From Serratia sp. UGAL515B_01 (GTDB lineage Bacteria; Pseudomonadota; Gammaproteobacteria; Enterobacterales; Enterobacteriaceae): a DNA stretch of 64,000 bases. Each line of letters opens with the position of its first letter. The stretch's first letter is position 1. Below are positions 34,116 through 43,066 of this stretch, piece after piece. The notes under the pieces are model-generated. The model saw only the letters and a list, made by a program, of their open reading frames with translations, searched no databases and was not told where the DNA came from. Both the position numbers and the translations under genes were made by a program. The stretch lies in NCBI RefSeq assembly GCF_033095805.1, contig NZ_CP109901.1:1054001-1118000 (forward strand). Reading direction: 5' to 3'.

Positions 34116-34335
34116 TGAAAAGTCCTTTAAAGTAATTCTCTATATAAGAAGGGACATGTAGCCGAAGCGTGAATGTTATCAGAATGCATCGTGTCTGGCA
34201 TAACTTATTCATATGATCAGTATACGGGTGAGACTGATCCTCTTTACCTGCTGAGTTTTCTGTTACCGTTTTATATCCTGTAGATATCGAATTGTTCTTG
34301 GCCAAGTGAACTGCTGTTAGGTGTTGGACGAGACG

Positions 34336-34492
34336 CGATCAGTTTTTACCCGCAGCAGGATCGGTGTTTCCGGTTTGTGTTTTTCTCGGAAGGCCTCAGC
34401 CAGTTCTTGGACGTGCTTTCCGTTCTCGGTAATTCTCGGAAGGTGATCTGGCTGGCCAGGTTCAGAGTTTCCGTTCGGGTAAAGTCGGAATG
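34336..34492 (+). repeat. Island stem-loop repeats, copies C, D, E
   Basis: First unit 34336-34363 (CGATC ... GGATCG), then three copies of the TTTCCG ... CGGAA unit at 34366-34393, 34416-34443 and 34467-34492, spaced 50 and 51 bp. Copy E is the most diverged. Confidence 0.65.
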
Positions 34493-34554
34493 TGTGAACT
34501 AGGTGTAGCGACCTGCAATAGAAAACCATCCGACCTGCAATCAACAGCGGTTTT

Positions 34555-34660
34555 CAACCCACATTAGACGATTCTCACCGAGACTTAAACCCAGATTAAA
34601 TGATAATCACCCCACATTACTTGCCTCAAGCCTACACTCCATCTTTTCCAACCCACATTA
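34555..34660. repeat. Cluster of four CCCACATTA-type motifs
   Basis: AACCCACATTA at 34556, AACCCAGATTA at 34588, ACCCCACATTA at 34609 and AACCCACATTA at 34650, all in the same orientation. Such spaced direct repeats may be protein-binding sites or iteron remnants. No rep gene is nearby. Confidence 0.45.
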
Positions 34661-34745
34661 TTTGTGAGCGAAAAATACCCCCGTCACCGGGCTAGTTCGC
34701 TAATTCCTTCCAATCGTTGTATCCACCACACACACAAAATGATAA

Positions 34746-34793
34746 TTGACACTTCCCGTCCATAAGAATAAAGTACTGTATATGCATACAGTA
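34746..34793 (+). promoter_or_regulatory. SOS (LexA-regulated) promoter
   Basis: -35 TTGACA (34746-34751), 17 bp, -10-like TAAAGT (34769-34774), overlapped by TACTGTATATGCATACAGTA (34774-34793), which fits the LexA box consensus CTG-N10-CAG including its AT-rich centre. Colicin genes are typically repressed by LexA in this way. The transcript start would be about 120 bp before the first ORF; a GC-rich hairpin (CCCTG with CAGGG, near 34841) lies in the leader. Confidence 0.85.
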
Positions 34794-34911
34794 TTTTGCT
34801 GTGTGTTTTACTGGGTTGCAGTAGCCGTGTGGACTTTACCCCCTGATAACAGGGAAGTCGCGTGATGCTGCTCACCGCCATAAAACAGGCTGTACGAAGA
34901 GGAAAATAACA

Positions 34912-36039
34912 ATGTCTGAAGAAGTGAAAAATGCTCAGGTGCTTAACGGTGTTAATGACGATATTACTGAACTGAAATCAGTGTCCACGCTCCGCCAACG
35001 AGTCATCAGTGATGGTGAAGTGGTGTCCAAATCACCAAACGGTTTTCGCCTGGCATACGGTAACACCGGGGTGTTCTTCCGTAATGATGGGCAAGATTTT
35101 TATGTCCTCGCCACACCAAGTGGTCAAGCACAGGACGGAGAATGGAATACCCTACGCCCTTTCCACTTTAATCTCTCTACTGGCAGAGTAAACCTAGATA
35201 ACGGCGTTGATATTTCCGGTGGTGCACTTGTGTCGCATAACGACGGTATTGTTGCCAGAACCACGGGCCCTACCCCACTCATTAGCGGGCAGACGTATAA
35301 CGCACCGCCTATCCATACTAATTTCACCAGCGGTCATGCAACCGTCACGATGATGATGACTACACGTATTGTGCCAGGAAAGGAAGATATCGGGGTACTT
35401 ACCTACCGTGACTTGCAGGGAGGATGGAATGAAATACAGGTGAAAGCAAACAGTGAATTATCAGCAGGGCAACTGGTAAAACGTAATATTGATGGATGGA
35501 TTTTGGCTACTGGAACCAAATACGTTAATAACAATGCTGACCGGTATACACAAGGGTTCCGTATCCAGGGACAGAATAACCTCTCTGCAGAATTCTACCA
35601 TTATGAACGCATTGGTCAGCATCACCTCATGGTACTCCATGTGGCTAATAGTGGGGCTGATGGGTGGTATGAATTCCGAGATAGAGGTTATGCCTACACC
35701 AATGGAGCCTGGCAGATTGGCTCCGATGCCCGGATGAAAACGGAAGTCGTAAAGATTGGTGACGCATTGGAGAAGCTGGAAAAAATCAACGGGTACACCT
35801 ATCTGAAACAGGGGATTCCAGAAGCCGGAGTCATCGCTCAGGAAGTGGAGGAAGTGTTACCGCAGTCAGTGACCACAACGGAACTGAAAATGAATGATGG
35901 CAGTACGCTGAAAGATGCCCGCGGGATCAATATTAATGGTGTCGTAGCTCTTCTGATTGAAGCGCTCAAGGAAGAGCGAGCGGCCAGGATTGAAGACAGA
36001 CGTGAATTGGAATCTCGGTTAGCTGTTCTGGAAGGTTAA
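34912..36039 (+). CDS. Phage tail-fibre-like protein with C-terminal S74 chaperone domain
   Basis: 375 aa. The N-terminal and middle parts are beta-rich with tail-fibre features (GNTGVFFRNDGQDFYVL, LRPFHFNLSTGRVNLDNGVD). The C-terminal ~110 residues are a peptidase S74 intramolecular chaperone: GSDARMKTEVVKI with the catalytic Ser and Lys, EAGVIAQEVEEVLPQSV and a coiled-coil end. Such domains fold trimeric fibres and cut themselves off. Strong ribosome binding site GAAGAGGAAAAT. It is the first gene after the SOS box and sits 104 bp before the bacteriocin gene, an unusual place for a fibre gene. Confidence 0.83.
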   Translation: MSEEVKNAQVLNGVNDDITELKSVSTLRQRVISDGEVVSKSPNGFRLAYGNTGVFFRNDGQDFYVLATPSGQAQDGEWNTLRPFHFNLSTGRVNLDNGVDISGGALVSHNDGIVARTTGPTPLISGQTYNAPPIHTNFTSGHATVTMMMTTRIVPGKEDIGVLTYRDLQGGWNEIQVKANSELSAGQLVKRNIDGWILATGTKYVNNNADRYTQGFRIQGQNNLSAEFYHYERIGQHHLMVLHVANSGADGWYEFRDRGYAYTNGAWQIGSDARMKTEVVKIGDALEKLEKINGYTYLKQGIPEAGVIAQEVEEVLPQSVTTTELKMNDGSTLKDARGININGVVALLIEALKEERAARIEDRRELESRLAVLEG

Positions 36040-36078
36040 ACTCCAATAAAAAGCGGGCAAACCCGATATTTTTATATT

Positions 36079-36123
36079 AGCCATGTTTTTTTATTGAATA
36101 TTTAAAATCAGGAAAACATGGCT
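36079..36123 (+). other. 11 bp inverted repeat between fibre and bacteriocin genes
   Basis: AGCCATGTTTT and AAAACATGGCT flank a 23-nt AT-rich loop, 20 bp before the next start codon. It might tune expression of the bacteriocin relative to the fibre; a small CGGG-CAAA-CCCG stem with a T-run just after the fibre stop could be an attenuator. Confidence 0.5.
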
Positions 36124-36143
36124 CTGATTACAAGGATAAAGTA

Positions 36144-38075
36144 ATGAGGACACCTGTTGCTTATTATAAGGATGGCATGCCCTATGATTCCACTGGGCAT
36201 GTTATTATCACTATTACCAATGGTCCAACTCCACCGACAGGGACGGTTCCCTCATCACCGCCCGCCAATGGTGGTCTGTATGTGTCTGTGTTGCCCTTCA
36301 GTGTGACACCTGTACATTTACAGGGTCGATATAACGTCGAGTATATTCCTGGGCAAGGGCCTCAATATACCTATTACAGCCAATTGACCCAGTTACAAAA
36401 AATGTTTGATGAGCAGATTGCTACAGCAAGAACACATATCATTGAACCGGTAACGCAGGTCATTGGACGGGCAATAGCCTCTTTACAAGGGATTGTTAAT
36501 ACACAAGCGGGTAATGATAGCCGAGTATCAAATGCTGGAAACCTCCTTGATGCAGCGATTAAAGGTTTACAAGACGCTAATAATGATCTTCAAGTGTCTG
36601 AAAATCTTGTTACTCAAAAACATGATGCTGCTGAAAAAGCATTAAAAGAAGCCATCCCTAAATTAGGTCTTACTAATGTTTCGCCTGTTGATTACGACCT
36701 TTTATTGACAAGGGTTATGGATCCGATATCCCGCAAGTATTGGGAAGAACTCTCGGTAAAACCTCGAGTAGAAGAGTTTAATGCCAAACAGCGTCTACTC
36801 GCTTCATTAGATAATATTGTCGTCATTATTAATGATGTCGTATCAAAATCAAACACGCTGACGGCAATAATTAATCAAGTAAAATTTGAAAGAGAAGCCA
36901 GTGCCGCAGCGGAGGTGATAGCAAAAGCTGAAGCAGAGGCACGAGCGAAACTCGCAGCACTGATGCTGGTAGCGGGTGTGAATCCTACGCCAATCTATAC
37001 GTCGGCGATGGTTGAATCGGCTCAGGCTGCCTTGACTTCTGCGGGAAGAATGATACTGAATCGTGCCTCGGGCATGTTGCAATTGTCAACTGCAGCTAAT
37101 GGAGTTCTGACTACAGCCAGCGACCTCGCAGGTTCGATCTCCGGGGCTTTATGGCGAGGCGCCATAGAGTTAAGTCGGATAGCCACGGTGAGCACGGTTG
37201 GGTCAACAGTTGCTGCTCTTGTGGTAGGATTCTATCCAAAAAAAGCCGGTGAAGGCAGTGACCAGGTGCCTGGTCGTGACATTGAAATGTTTGCTGCTCA
37301 GGCACAACTGTTTGCCGCTGGCAAAGTCAATATTCAGCCTGAGATGACCTCGGTTGATTTGCCCGTGCGTGGTTTACTGGTCACGGTGAATGGCCGCCAG
37401 TATGTCAGTCTGATTAAAACGGGCGTAAACGGTGTTTCTGAGAACGTTCCGGTGCTGAGGGCGGTTCGTGATGAACAAACCGGGCTGGATAAAATCACGT
37501 TGCCAGCAGTCGGTGGGGTTCCGGCACGTACTATTCTGGTTAACCCGGTTCCAACTGGGCCAGCAGCGCCATCCCATACAGGGAACAGCTCACCGGCTCC
37601 GGTGACGCCTGTACATACAGGCACTGAAATAAAGCAGGTTGCCAGCATAGTGACAACCACCTATCCGGCAGATGATCTCAAAGATATTCGGGATTTTATC
37701 TACTGGCAGCCTGACGCCACAGGAAGCGGTGTTGAGCCGATTTATGTGATGTTGAGTGAACCGCTTGACTCGGGGCGTTTTACCCGTAAACAATTGGATA
37801 AGAAGTTTAAGCATGCCATCGATTTTGGTATCAATGACACGAAGAAAAACCGTGAAACTCTGACTAAGTATCGTGATGCCATTGAAGCTCATTTGGCAGA
37901 TACGGGAACCGTTGAGAGAGGCACATACCGACGGGAAAAAGGTTCTAAAGTGTATTTTAATCCGAAGACAATGAATGTTGTGATTCTTAAGGCTGATGAG
38001 CAATTCTTATCAGGATGGAAAATAAATCCTGACGCAGATAATGGTAGAATTTATTTGGAGACAGGTGATCTATGA
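36144..38075 (+). CDS. Colicin-D-type tRNase bacteriocin
   Basis: 643 aa. The N-terminal ~110 residues are Pro-rich. A long helical segment (about 80-290, [13 protein letters not shown] ... [21 protein letters not shown]) resembles colicin receptor-binding coiled coils. The Pyocin-S/translocation domain holds [19 protein letters not shown] and [16 protein letters not shown]. The last ~100 residues match the colicin D nuclease: [36 protein letters not shown] and [13 protein letters not shown]. Colicin D cleaves the anticodon loop of tRNA-Arg. The stop overlaps the immunity gene by 4 bp. No lysis gene was seen. Confidence 0.88.
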   Translation: MRTPVAYYKDGMPYDSTGHVIITITNGPTPPTGTVPSSPPANGGLYVSVLPFSVTPVHLQGRYNVEYIPGQGPQYTYYSQLTQLQKMFDEQIATARTHIIEPVTQVIGRAIASLQGIVNTQAGNDSRVSNAGNLLDAAIKGLQDANNDLQVSENLVTQKHDAAEKALKEAIPKLGLTNVSPVDYDLLLTRVMDPISRKYWEELSVKPRVEEFNAKQRLLASLDNIVVIINDVVSKSNTLTAIINQVKFEREASAAAEVIAKAEAEARAKLAALMLVAGVNPTPIYTSAMVESAQAALTSAGRMILNRASGMLQLSTAANGVLTTASDLAGSISGALWRGAIELSRIATVSTVGSTVAALVVGFYPKKAGEGSDQVPGRDIEMFAAQAQLFAAGKVNIQPEMTSVDLPVRGLLVTVNGRQYVSLIKTGVNGVSENVPVLRAVRDEQTGLDKITLPAVGGVPARTILVNPVPTGPAAPSHTGNSSPAPVTPVHTGTEIKQVASIVTTTYPADDLKDIRDFIYWQPDATGSGVEPIYVMLSEPLDSGRFTRKQLDKKFKHAIDFGINDTKKNRETLTKYRDAIEAHLADTGTVERGTYRREKGSKVYFNPKTMNVVILKADEQFLSGWKINPDADNGRIYLETGDL

Positions 38076-38338
38076 ACAAGATGGCAATAATTGAATTAGC
38101 TAAAGCTTTTTTGAATTCAAAAGTAACGGCCCTTCAGTTTTCTGAAGATATATGCGCTGTAAGAAGGGAGTTATACGGAGTTAAAGATCAGGATAAAAAT
38201 ACTTTGAATTGCGGTGAGGAGTTATTTATGGTGGCCGAAATTTATAATCCTGACTCCGATCGTGCCAGTTATGAGCTAGACGAGGCTGGATTAAGAAAGG
38301 AAGTAAAAGCGACGCTAGAAAAGTTCAAGCTGCTTTAA
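38072..38338 (+). CDS. Colicin-D-type immunity protein
   Basis: 88 aa, the length of the ColD immunity protein (87 aa). [30 protein letters not shown] and [21 protein letters not shown] correspond closely to it as I recall. It binds and blocks the C-terminal tRNase domain. Start and stop codons overlap (ATGA) with the bacteriocin gene, ensuring coupled synthesis. Confidence 0.9.
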   Translation: MNKMAIIELAKAFLNSKVTALQFSEDICAVRRELYGVKDQDKNTLNCGEELFMVAEIYNPDSDRASYELDEAGLRKEVKATLEKFKLL

Positions 38339-38372
38339 TCTCATGCACTTTCTGATAAGTGCCTCTTGAGCA

Positions 38373-38408
38373 ACGTCCAACAAACGAGGGTTTGTTGGAC
38401 GTTTTTAT
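38373..38408 (+). terminator. Rho-independent terminator of the bacteriocin operon
   Basis: Perfect 13 bp stem ACGTCCAACAAAC with GTTTGTTGGACGT around GAGG, followed by TTTT, 35 bp after the immunity stop codon. Confidence 0.92.
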
Positions 38409-38471
38409 CGTTGTGTGTTTTTTTTGCTCATCACTGTGATATTCGGCGTTCTTTTAATCTATCCGTTTTTC

Positions 38472-38532
38472 GGTCGTGACGCAGATTTATTGATAGTGAT
38501 GAATAGTCAGATACCCGCCGATGATCTTATCG
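38472..38532 (-). mobile_element. 61 bp IS1 right-end remnant
   Basis: GGTCGTGACGCAGATTTATT at the start continues as an inverted copy of the right end of the IS1 at 2968-3733 for about 61 bases with roughly six mismatches, then stops abruptly. It is a solo end left by a deletion. Confidence 0.8.
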
Positions 38533-38573
38533 GGTTGTGTCGCATTAAGTAAGGCATCGTCAAGTAACATGCC

Positions 38574-38650
38574 CTTTCCGCTTGGCGTCTTTCTCGGCAA
38601 GTGTCTGTGTGGCTAGTAACGGGTTTCCGTTCTCTGTGATTCTCGGAAGG
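38574..38650 (+). repeat. Island stem-loop repeats, copies F and G
   Basis: Two units TTTCCG ... CTCGG(A/C)A at 38574-38601 and 38623-38650, 49 bp apart. The upstream 28-nt unit found with A, B, C and H is absent; the IS1 remnant joins nearby. Confidence 0.6.
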
Positions 38651-38790
38651 TATTCTCCCTGGCCAGGAACTACTGAGTGAAGACTGAATGGTGTTATATC
38701 AGACTAAGATACGATCACTTGTTGCCAGCCAGTCAAAATCTGGCCTCTTCGTTCTTTTTTAAAGTCGAAAAGGCCAATATTGACGACTGT

Positions 38791-39123
38791 CTATGCGTAG
38801 TTATCACATACAAACTCAACCAAGTTATGTTTACTCGAACCAACAACAAGGTCGACCCATTCTTGGGATGGTTCATCTTTGTGTAACGTTACCGACTCCT
38901 CATCTATCTCACTATACCCCAACTCTTTGTACCTTTTAGCGTGACAGTCGATTTGAATTAAGGTATATCCCGTATAGTCTATGCCGACGCGTTTTGATAT
39001 AAGCGTTATATGGTCATTCATGTCTTTTGTTATTGAGTTTATATCGATAAAGTATTGTCCTTTGTCTCCAGGATGGTTTGGATAAGGTACATAATTGCGA
39101 ATAATTGTGTCAGATTGCATCAT
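38791..39123 (-). CDS. Hypothetical protein
   Basis: 110 aa from the ATG at 39123, preceded by TTGGAGAAA. Soluble, with no recognised domain; includes YTGYTLIQIDCHAKRYKELGYSEID, which looks like a beta-hairpin and helix. It lies between repeat pairs F/G and H/I as a single-gene module. Confidence 0.55.
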   Translation of the reverse strand: MMQSDTIIRNYVPYPNHPGDKGQYFIDINSITKDMNDHITLISKRVGIDYTGYTLIQIDCHAKRYKELGYSEIDEESVTLHKDEPSQEWVDLVVGSSKHNLVEFVCDNYA

Positions 39124-39657
39124 TTTCTCCAAGGTAGATATTTACTCTGTACGCGCACAAAATTTGTTGCTCCTAAAATAAAGTTAATTGCCGACTTGTG
39201 CTATTAACGATAGGCCTCTTAACTCTGTCGAGTATACCCTATTCTAAATACTGCTGTTTGCGATGGCGGTGATCACATACTCCTAATTTCACCATCATTT
39301 AAGTGATATCGTCTTTTTAGAATGAATTTAATTTTGTACTTGGACAGTCGCGGTCTGAAGGAGGATACCGTTTTGTGCTGCTGGGGATATTGCGGGAATA
39401 GGGTGTGTCTTAAACGTGAGGTTGTCCGAGTGGCGATCCTGTTCTTCCTGTAGTGGGATCGTCCTTTCCGTTCTCTGTACTTCTCGGAAGGCATCTACCG
39501 GCTCTGGGGTGCTGTTTCCGTTCTCTGTCATTCTCTGAAATGTGACACAGAGGCTAAAACGACCAAAAATTATGTGTCGTCGCTCTGTTACCCTTGAGTA
39601 TCTATGCGACGACATTCGTGGTATTGCCTGGTGTGTCACTATATGATGACGTTGCTC
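39124..39657. other. gene-free interval with island repeats, copies H and I
   Basis: About 530 bp. Apart from the repeats at 39434-39542 and an AT-rich presumptive promoter of the gene at 38791, nothing was recognised. Confidence 0.5.
39434..39542 (+). repeat. Island double stem-loop repeats, copies H and I
   Basis: First unit 39434-39461 (CGATCC ... GGGATCG), 2-nt spacer, second unit 39464-39491 (CTTTCCG to CGGAAGG), then another second-type unit at 39514-39542, 50 bp on. Confidence 0.65.
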
Positions 39658-39840
39658 TCAGCTATCCAGCACAGCTCTTAATTTAAGGCGTATTTGGTTA
39701 TACAGCATGTCATTAATGTAGTCCTGACGAGTCAAAAATAGCGTGTCTAAACCCATTCTTTTATAATGATTCTGTATCTCACTTGTTTTTGTCTTTTGTG
39801 TTGCAGCCTGTTCAACAGCTGGATAGGCTGCTTTAACTTG
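39658..39840 (-). pseudogene. Possible gene fragment at the island's right edge
   Basis: The frame ends ...NHYKRMGLDTLFLTRQDYIND and LKLRAVLDS with a stop at 39658, and looks protein-like. Its upstream part runs into GC-rich sequence without a good start codon. Probably a truncated gene; family not recognised. Confidence 0.3.
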
Positions 39841-39996
39841 AAGCCGGACAACGCAGAGAATGGGCTTTTGGGGCACGACCCTACGGGCTGGCGCTATTGG
39901 CGTGCATTGCTGCGTTGTTCGCCGCTTATTTGGCCCATCCAACCTCGCGGCTCACGCCTTGCTCTGCGCGTAAATTACCGCCAGCGGCGCTCGCGT

Positions 39997-40017
39997 ACAG
40001 TTAAGGGACACAGCCTA
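39997..40017 (-). repeat. Right boundary repeat of the accessory island
   Basis: Exact reverse complement of the 21 bp at 16796-16816. It lies 30 bp before the stop codon of the first core gene on this side. Confidence 0.7.
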
Positions 40018-40047
40018 GCAATGCCAGACCGAAATTACTTGCCAGCG

Positions 40048-40581
40048 TTACGGTGTTTGGGGCGTCTTGGCAAAAAATAGCGTAACCTTGGCCACTTCCA
40101 AACCAAACTTGCGTAACGAGGTTTGGTTGAACAGATGAGTTTCGTCTTGGCGATACAACCAATCATCAAAGTGCAATTTTACCGCACCATTATCTGTTTT
40201 TACTTCCATATCATAGCGCCAGTTGAATGCGTTCCCCTCTGTGTTTCCATGGGCTACGCCAATAATATCCCCCGCAGTACCTTGATAGCTGCCATCAGGG
40301 TTTCTGGTGATACGCCAGGTGCGAGTTTGCCGCTCACCATCGTTATAAACAAATTTTTCATGTAGCGTCAGGGTATCGCCGACGACATCTCCTTGAATAA
40401 CGACCTCAAAACGTCGAATTTGTTTATTCTGGTAATCCTGCACCATACCCCAGGCGCGAGTTTCGCCGCTGAAATAGCCGAAAAGATCAAATGTGGGTTT
40501 TTCAGCCCGATAGTCATTAATATCTGCACTACAGCCTGCCAGCAAGAATAGCAAGACCATAAGCAGACGTTTGATATTCAT
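40048..40581 (-). CDS. DUF3833 family lipoprotein
   Basis: 177 aa. Lipobox LLAGC after a short signal (MNIKRLLMVLLFLLAGCSAD). The mature part is a beta-barrel-like domain (ALRAWGMVQDYQ-type start GETRAWGMVQDYQNKQIRRFEV, then WRITRNPDGSYQG and FHFDDW-like KLHFDDWLY). The ATG at 40581 overlaps the upstream stop (ATGA) and gives a proper signal peptide. Last gene of the lipid-modification cluster. Confidence 0.8.
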   Translation of the reverse strand: MNIKRLLMVLLFLLAGCSADINDYRAEKPTFDLFGYFSGETRAWGMVQDYQNKQIRRFEVVIQGDVVGDTLTLHEKFVYNDGERQTRTWRITRNPDGSYQGTAGDIIGVAHGNTEGNAFNWRYDMEVKTDNGAVKLHFDDWLYRQDETHLFNQTSLRKFGLEVAKVTLFFAKTPQTP

Positions 40582-41096
40582 AAAGAGCCTCCAGTCAATT
40601 GTTGCCGTAAGGCAGGATATTGCGTCGCAGGTGACAGCCATATGGCGAGAAAAGCATCGCGAAAATCACTGTCAAAACGTTCGCCAATCGGTCGGACAGG
40701 TTGACCTGGTTGTGACCGGTAATAGAAGAGCCCCCCCTTGTTATCGCCGACAAAGGTAAGTTGGCTACCCTTGGTTACGGAGGGCCAAAGGGCAGACAAT
40801 TGTGCTAGCCAACGCTGCTGTTGCTCCGCAGGAACGGCTAATTTCATCGCTTGCCACTGCTCTTGCGTTGCTTTCACCAGATCTGTTGCGGCAATATCAC
40901 GCTGATAGTTAATGGTTAAGGCCTGTGGCCATTGATTAGCCTCATAACGTCCTGCAGGGGTACGTAACACAGAAAAATAGACGTCGAAAGGCCCCCAGCG
41001 CAGAGTGGCGCTGCCTACCGTTGGCCAACTTACCCAATTATCTGCTAGCGCGTTCAGGCTGCTCAAGCAAAGCAAAAGTGTTAACAGTATTTTCAT
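40578..41096 (-). CDS. Chalcone-isomerase-like exported protein
   Basis: 172 aa with a signal peptide (MKILLTLLLCLSSLNALA). WPTVGSATLRWGPFDVYFSVLRTPAG and GSQLTFVGDNKGGLFYY fit the bacterial chalcone isomerase-fold proteins, which probably bind fatty acids rather than flavonoids. It overlaps the DUF3833 gene by 4 bp and follows the methyltransferase gene by 18 bp. The DUF3833/chalcone-isomerase-like/Cfa-like grouping recurs in proteobacteria. Confidence 0.75.
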   Translation of the reverse strand: MKILLTLLLCLSSLNALADNWVSWPTVGSATLRWGPFDVYFSVLRTPAGRYEANQWPQALTINYQRDIAATDLVKATQEQWQAMKLAVPAEQQQRWLAQLSALWPSVTKGSQLTFVGDNKGGLFYYRSQPGQPVRPIGERFDSDFRDAFLAIWLSPATQYPALRQQLTGGSL

Positions 41097-41114
41097 CGGG
41101 AGCCTCTATATCGG

Positions 41115-42344
41115 TTATCGACGTTCAGCACTTAACTGAACGGTGCTGATCGAGCGTGCTAAGAATCCGGCTTCGCAGTAACAAAGGTAAAAGCGCCACA
41201 AACGTTGGAAGCGTTCATCAAATCCCTGGCTGTGTAAGGTAGGCCAATGATGTTCAAAACGTTGCCGCCATTCCTGCAATGTACGTGCATAGTCGCGGCC
41301 TATATCGAACAGATCGCACATCACCATATCGCTATGACGGGTCAACGTATTGCATAGGGCTGTGATGGAAGGTAAGAAACCACCTGGGAATACATAGCGC
41401 TGAATAAAATCCACATTGCGGCTATATTGCTGGTAACGCTGATCGCTTATGGTAATGGCTTGCAACACCATTTTTCCTTTGGGTTTAAGCAACTGTTCAC
41501 AGCGTTTGATAAACACCGGCAAAAAGCGTTTGCCAACGGCCTCAATCATTTCGACTGATATCAGCTTGTCGTATTGGCCTGTGAGCTGGCGATAATCTTC
41601 AAGCAACAGTGTCACGCGATCGGTTAACCCGGCCTGTTTGATACGTTGGTTAGCGTAATCGAATTGTGCCTGGGAGATGGTGGTTGTGGTGACTCGGCAA
41701 CCGTATTCGCGAGCAGCAAACTCTGCCAGTGCTCCCCAGCCAGTACCAATCTCCAGCAGATGATCGCTAGGTTTCAGTTCCAACTGATCGCACAGACGGC
41801 GCATTTTGGCCTGTTGCGCCTGTTCCAGCGTCAGGCCTGTTTCACTAAATAATGCACTGGAGTAAAGCATATCGCGATCGAGAAACTGTTGGTAAAAACC
41901 GTTACCCAGATCGTAGTGTGCCGCAATGTTACGCCGTGCCTGACGCTGACTGTTACTACGCCATAGATGGACCAACCCATGCCAGGGGGCAGTGATCCAA
42001 CTGAGACGTGCTTCCAGCTTATCAACTAACTGCATATTGTTAGCGAGCAGTTGTAACACACCGGTCAGGTCCGGGCTGCTCCAGTCACCGTCAATGTAAC
42101 TTTCTCCAGCGGCGATACTGCCACCCAGCAGCACTCGGCGATAAGTGCGAAAATCAAAAATATCCACTTCTGCTTGTAAAGGGGCCTCGGCATCACCAAA
42201 GCGTGTTTCGCCGATACCTGGCTCGCGCAAGATTAACCCCCCGCCTTGTAACTGCTGCAAAAGGGTGAAGATAATGTGGCGCGCGCTCTTGTTACGGCCG
42301 GAAATGGTTGCGCTGTTGCACAGGGAATATTCCGGGGAACTCAT
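41115..42344 (-). CDS. Cyclopropane-fatty-acyl-phospholipid synthase-like methyltransferase
   Basis: 409 aa. The SAM-binding motif [18 protein letters not shown] is near residues 200-217. [45 protein letters not shown] and [18 protein letters not shown] are Cfa hallmarks. It would methylate double bonds of membrane lipid acyl chains. It is a paralogue-type Cfa, in an operon with DUF1365 and FAD-oxidoreductase genes rather than the stationary-phase cfa locus. Confidence 0.88.
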   Translation of the reverse strand: MSSPEYSLCNSATISGRNKSARHIIFTLLQQLQGGGLILREPGIGETRFGDAEAPLQAEVDIFDFRTYRRVLLGGSIAAGESYIDGDWSSPDLTGVLQLLANNMQLVDKLEARLSWITAPWHGLVHLWRSNSQRQARRNIAAHYDLGNGFYQQFLDRDMLYSSALFSETGLTLEQAQQAKMRRLCDQLELKPSDHLLEIGTGWGALAEFAAREYGCRVTTTTISQAQFDYANQRIKQAGLTDRVTLLLEDYRQLTGQYDKLISVEMIEAVGKRFLPVFIKRCEQLLKPKGKMVLQAITISDQRYQQYSRNVDFIQRYVFPGGFLPSITALCNTLTRHSDMVMCDLFDIGRDYARTLQEWRQRFEHHWPTLHSQGFDERFQRLWRFYLCYCEAGFLARSISTVQLSAERR

Positions 42345-43066
42345 AGTTTATCCTTGCCGCCGGTGGCGGGGTGAGGGTAGATAGGTGTACGTTTTAGCCA
42401 TAGTTTAAGCGCTTGCCAGTAGATGGCGACGGCTGTTTTGAGCGTCATTAATGGCAAACGCCACAACTGGTTGCGCAGTGTGCCCCGTGTCAGAGGCTGC
42501 CGGTAGAGCAGTAATGTTGCGTCGAATTCGCGTGCATTACGATGGTTCTCTATATGAACCCGTAGGCGACGTGCCGGGGCTGAAAGCCGCCAGTGATAGG
42601 TCATATCCATCGGGTTGAACGGCGAAACGTGGAATTGTTTATCTACGGGGAGTGTTCCATCGGGTTTTACCGCATAGGTATGGCGCTCATTCCACGGCGT
42701 ATTACGCACCTCAGCCAGCAACCAGCGTAGTTCATCGTTATCGTTATACAGATAGTAAAAATTGACCGGATTAAAGTAACAACCCAGGTAGCGTAACTGG
42801 CATAGCAACATCACCCGGCCATTCAGCTTTTCACCGGTCAGTTCGGCAATGCGTTCCTGGGCCTTGGTTTTTATATCACCGCCGCCAAGATAATCACGGC
42901 GGTAAAAGGATGCTGAGGCAAAGCGTTCAAGCGCAATACCCTGTGCAGGGAGTTTATCCAGCTCATCGAGATCGATCAGCGGCATGAAAATGCGGTAATC
43001 GAAACTGTGCAATACTGGGGTAAAGCGTCGGTGACGGACGTTGCCTACATACAATGCACTGTTCAT
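42341..43066 (-). CDS. DUF1365 family protein
   Basis: 241 aa. [55 protein letters not shown] and [15 protein letters not shown] are characteristic. Biochemical function is not established; it regularly lies between the FAD-oxidoreductase and Cfa-like genes. It overlaps both neighbours by 4 bp. Confidence 0.87.
   Translation of the reverse strand: MNSALYVGNVRHRRFTPVLHSFDYRIFMPLIDLDELDKLPAQGIALERFASASFYRRDYLGGGDIKTKAQERIAELTGEKLNGRVMLLCQLRYLGCYFNPVNFYYLYNDNDELRWLLAEVRNTPWNERHTYAVKPDGTLPVDKQFHVSPFNPMDMTYHWRLSAPARRLRVHIENHRNAREFDATLLLYRQPLTRGTLRNQLWRLPLMTLKTAVAIYWQALKLWLKRTPIYPHPATGGKDKL

Larger units (their letters stand above)
34116..34911. other. long regulatory/repeat interval upstream of the bacteriocin operon
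   Basis: About 800 bp without a credible gene. In order it holds three tandem repeat units (copies C, D, E), a cluster of CCCACATTA-type motifs, and the SOS-controlled promoter of the tail-fibre/bacteriocin operon. Confidence 0.6.

Noticed and set aside
34105..34305. 66-codon minus-strand frame upstream of the lipoprotein gene
   Set aside because: It overlaps the lipoprotein start, has no ribosome binding site and no protein-like pattern; probably leader DNA.
29708..39542. CRISPR-like array from spaced stem-loop repeats
   Set aside because: Repeat units are too few per locus, spacer lengths are ~22 bp and not protospacer-like, and no cas gene is present.
39658..39942. 94-codon frame as a complete gene
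   Set aside because: No ribosome binding site; the first half lies in GC-rich sequence adjoining the island edge. Kept only as a possible fragment.
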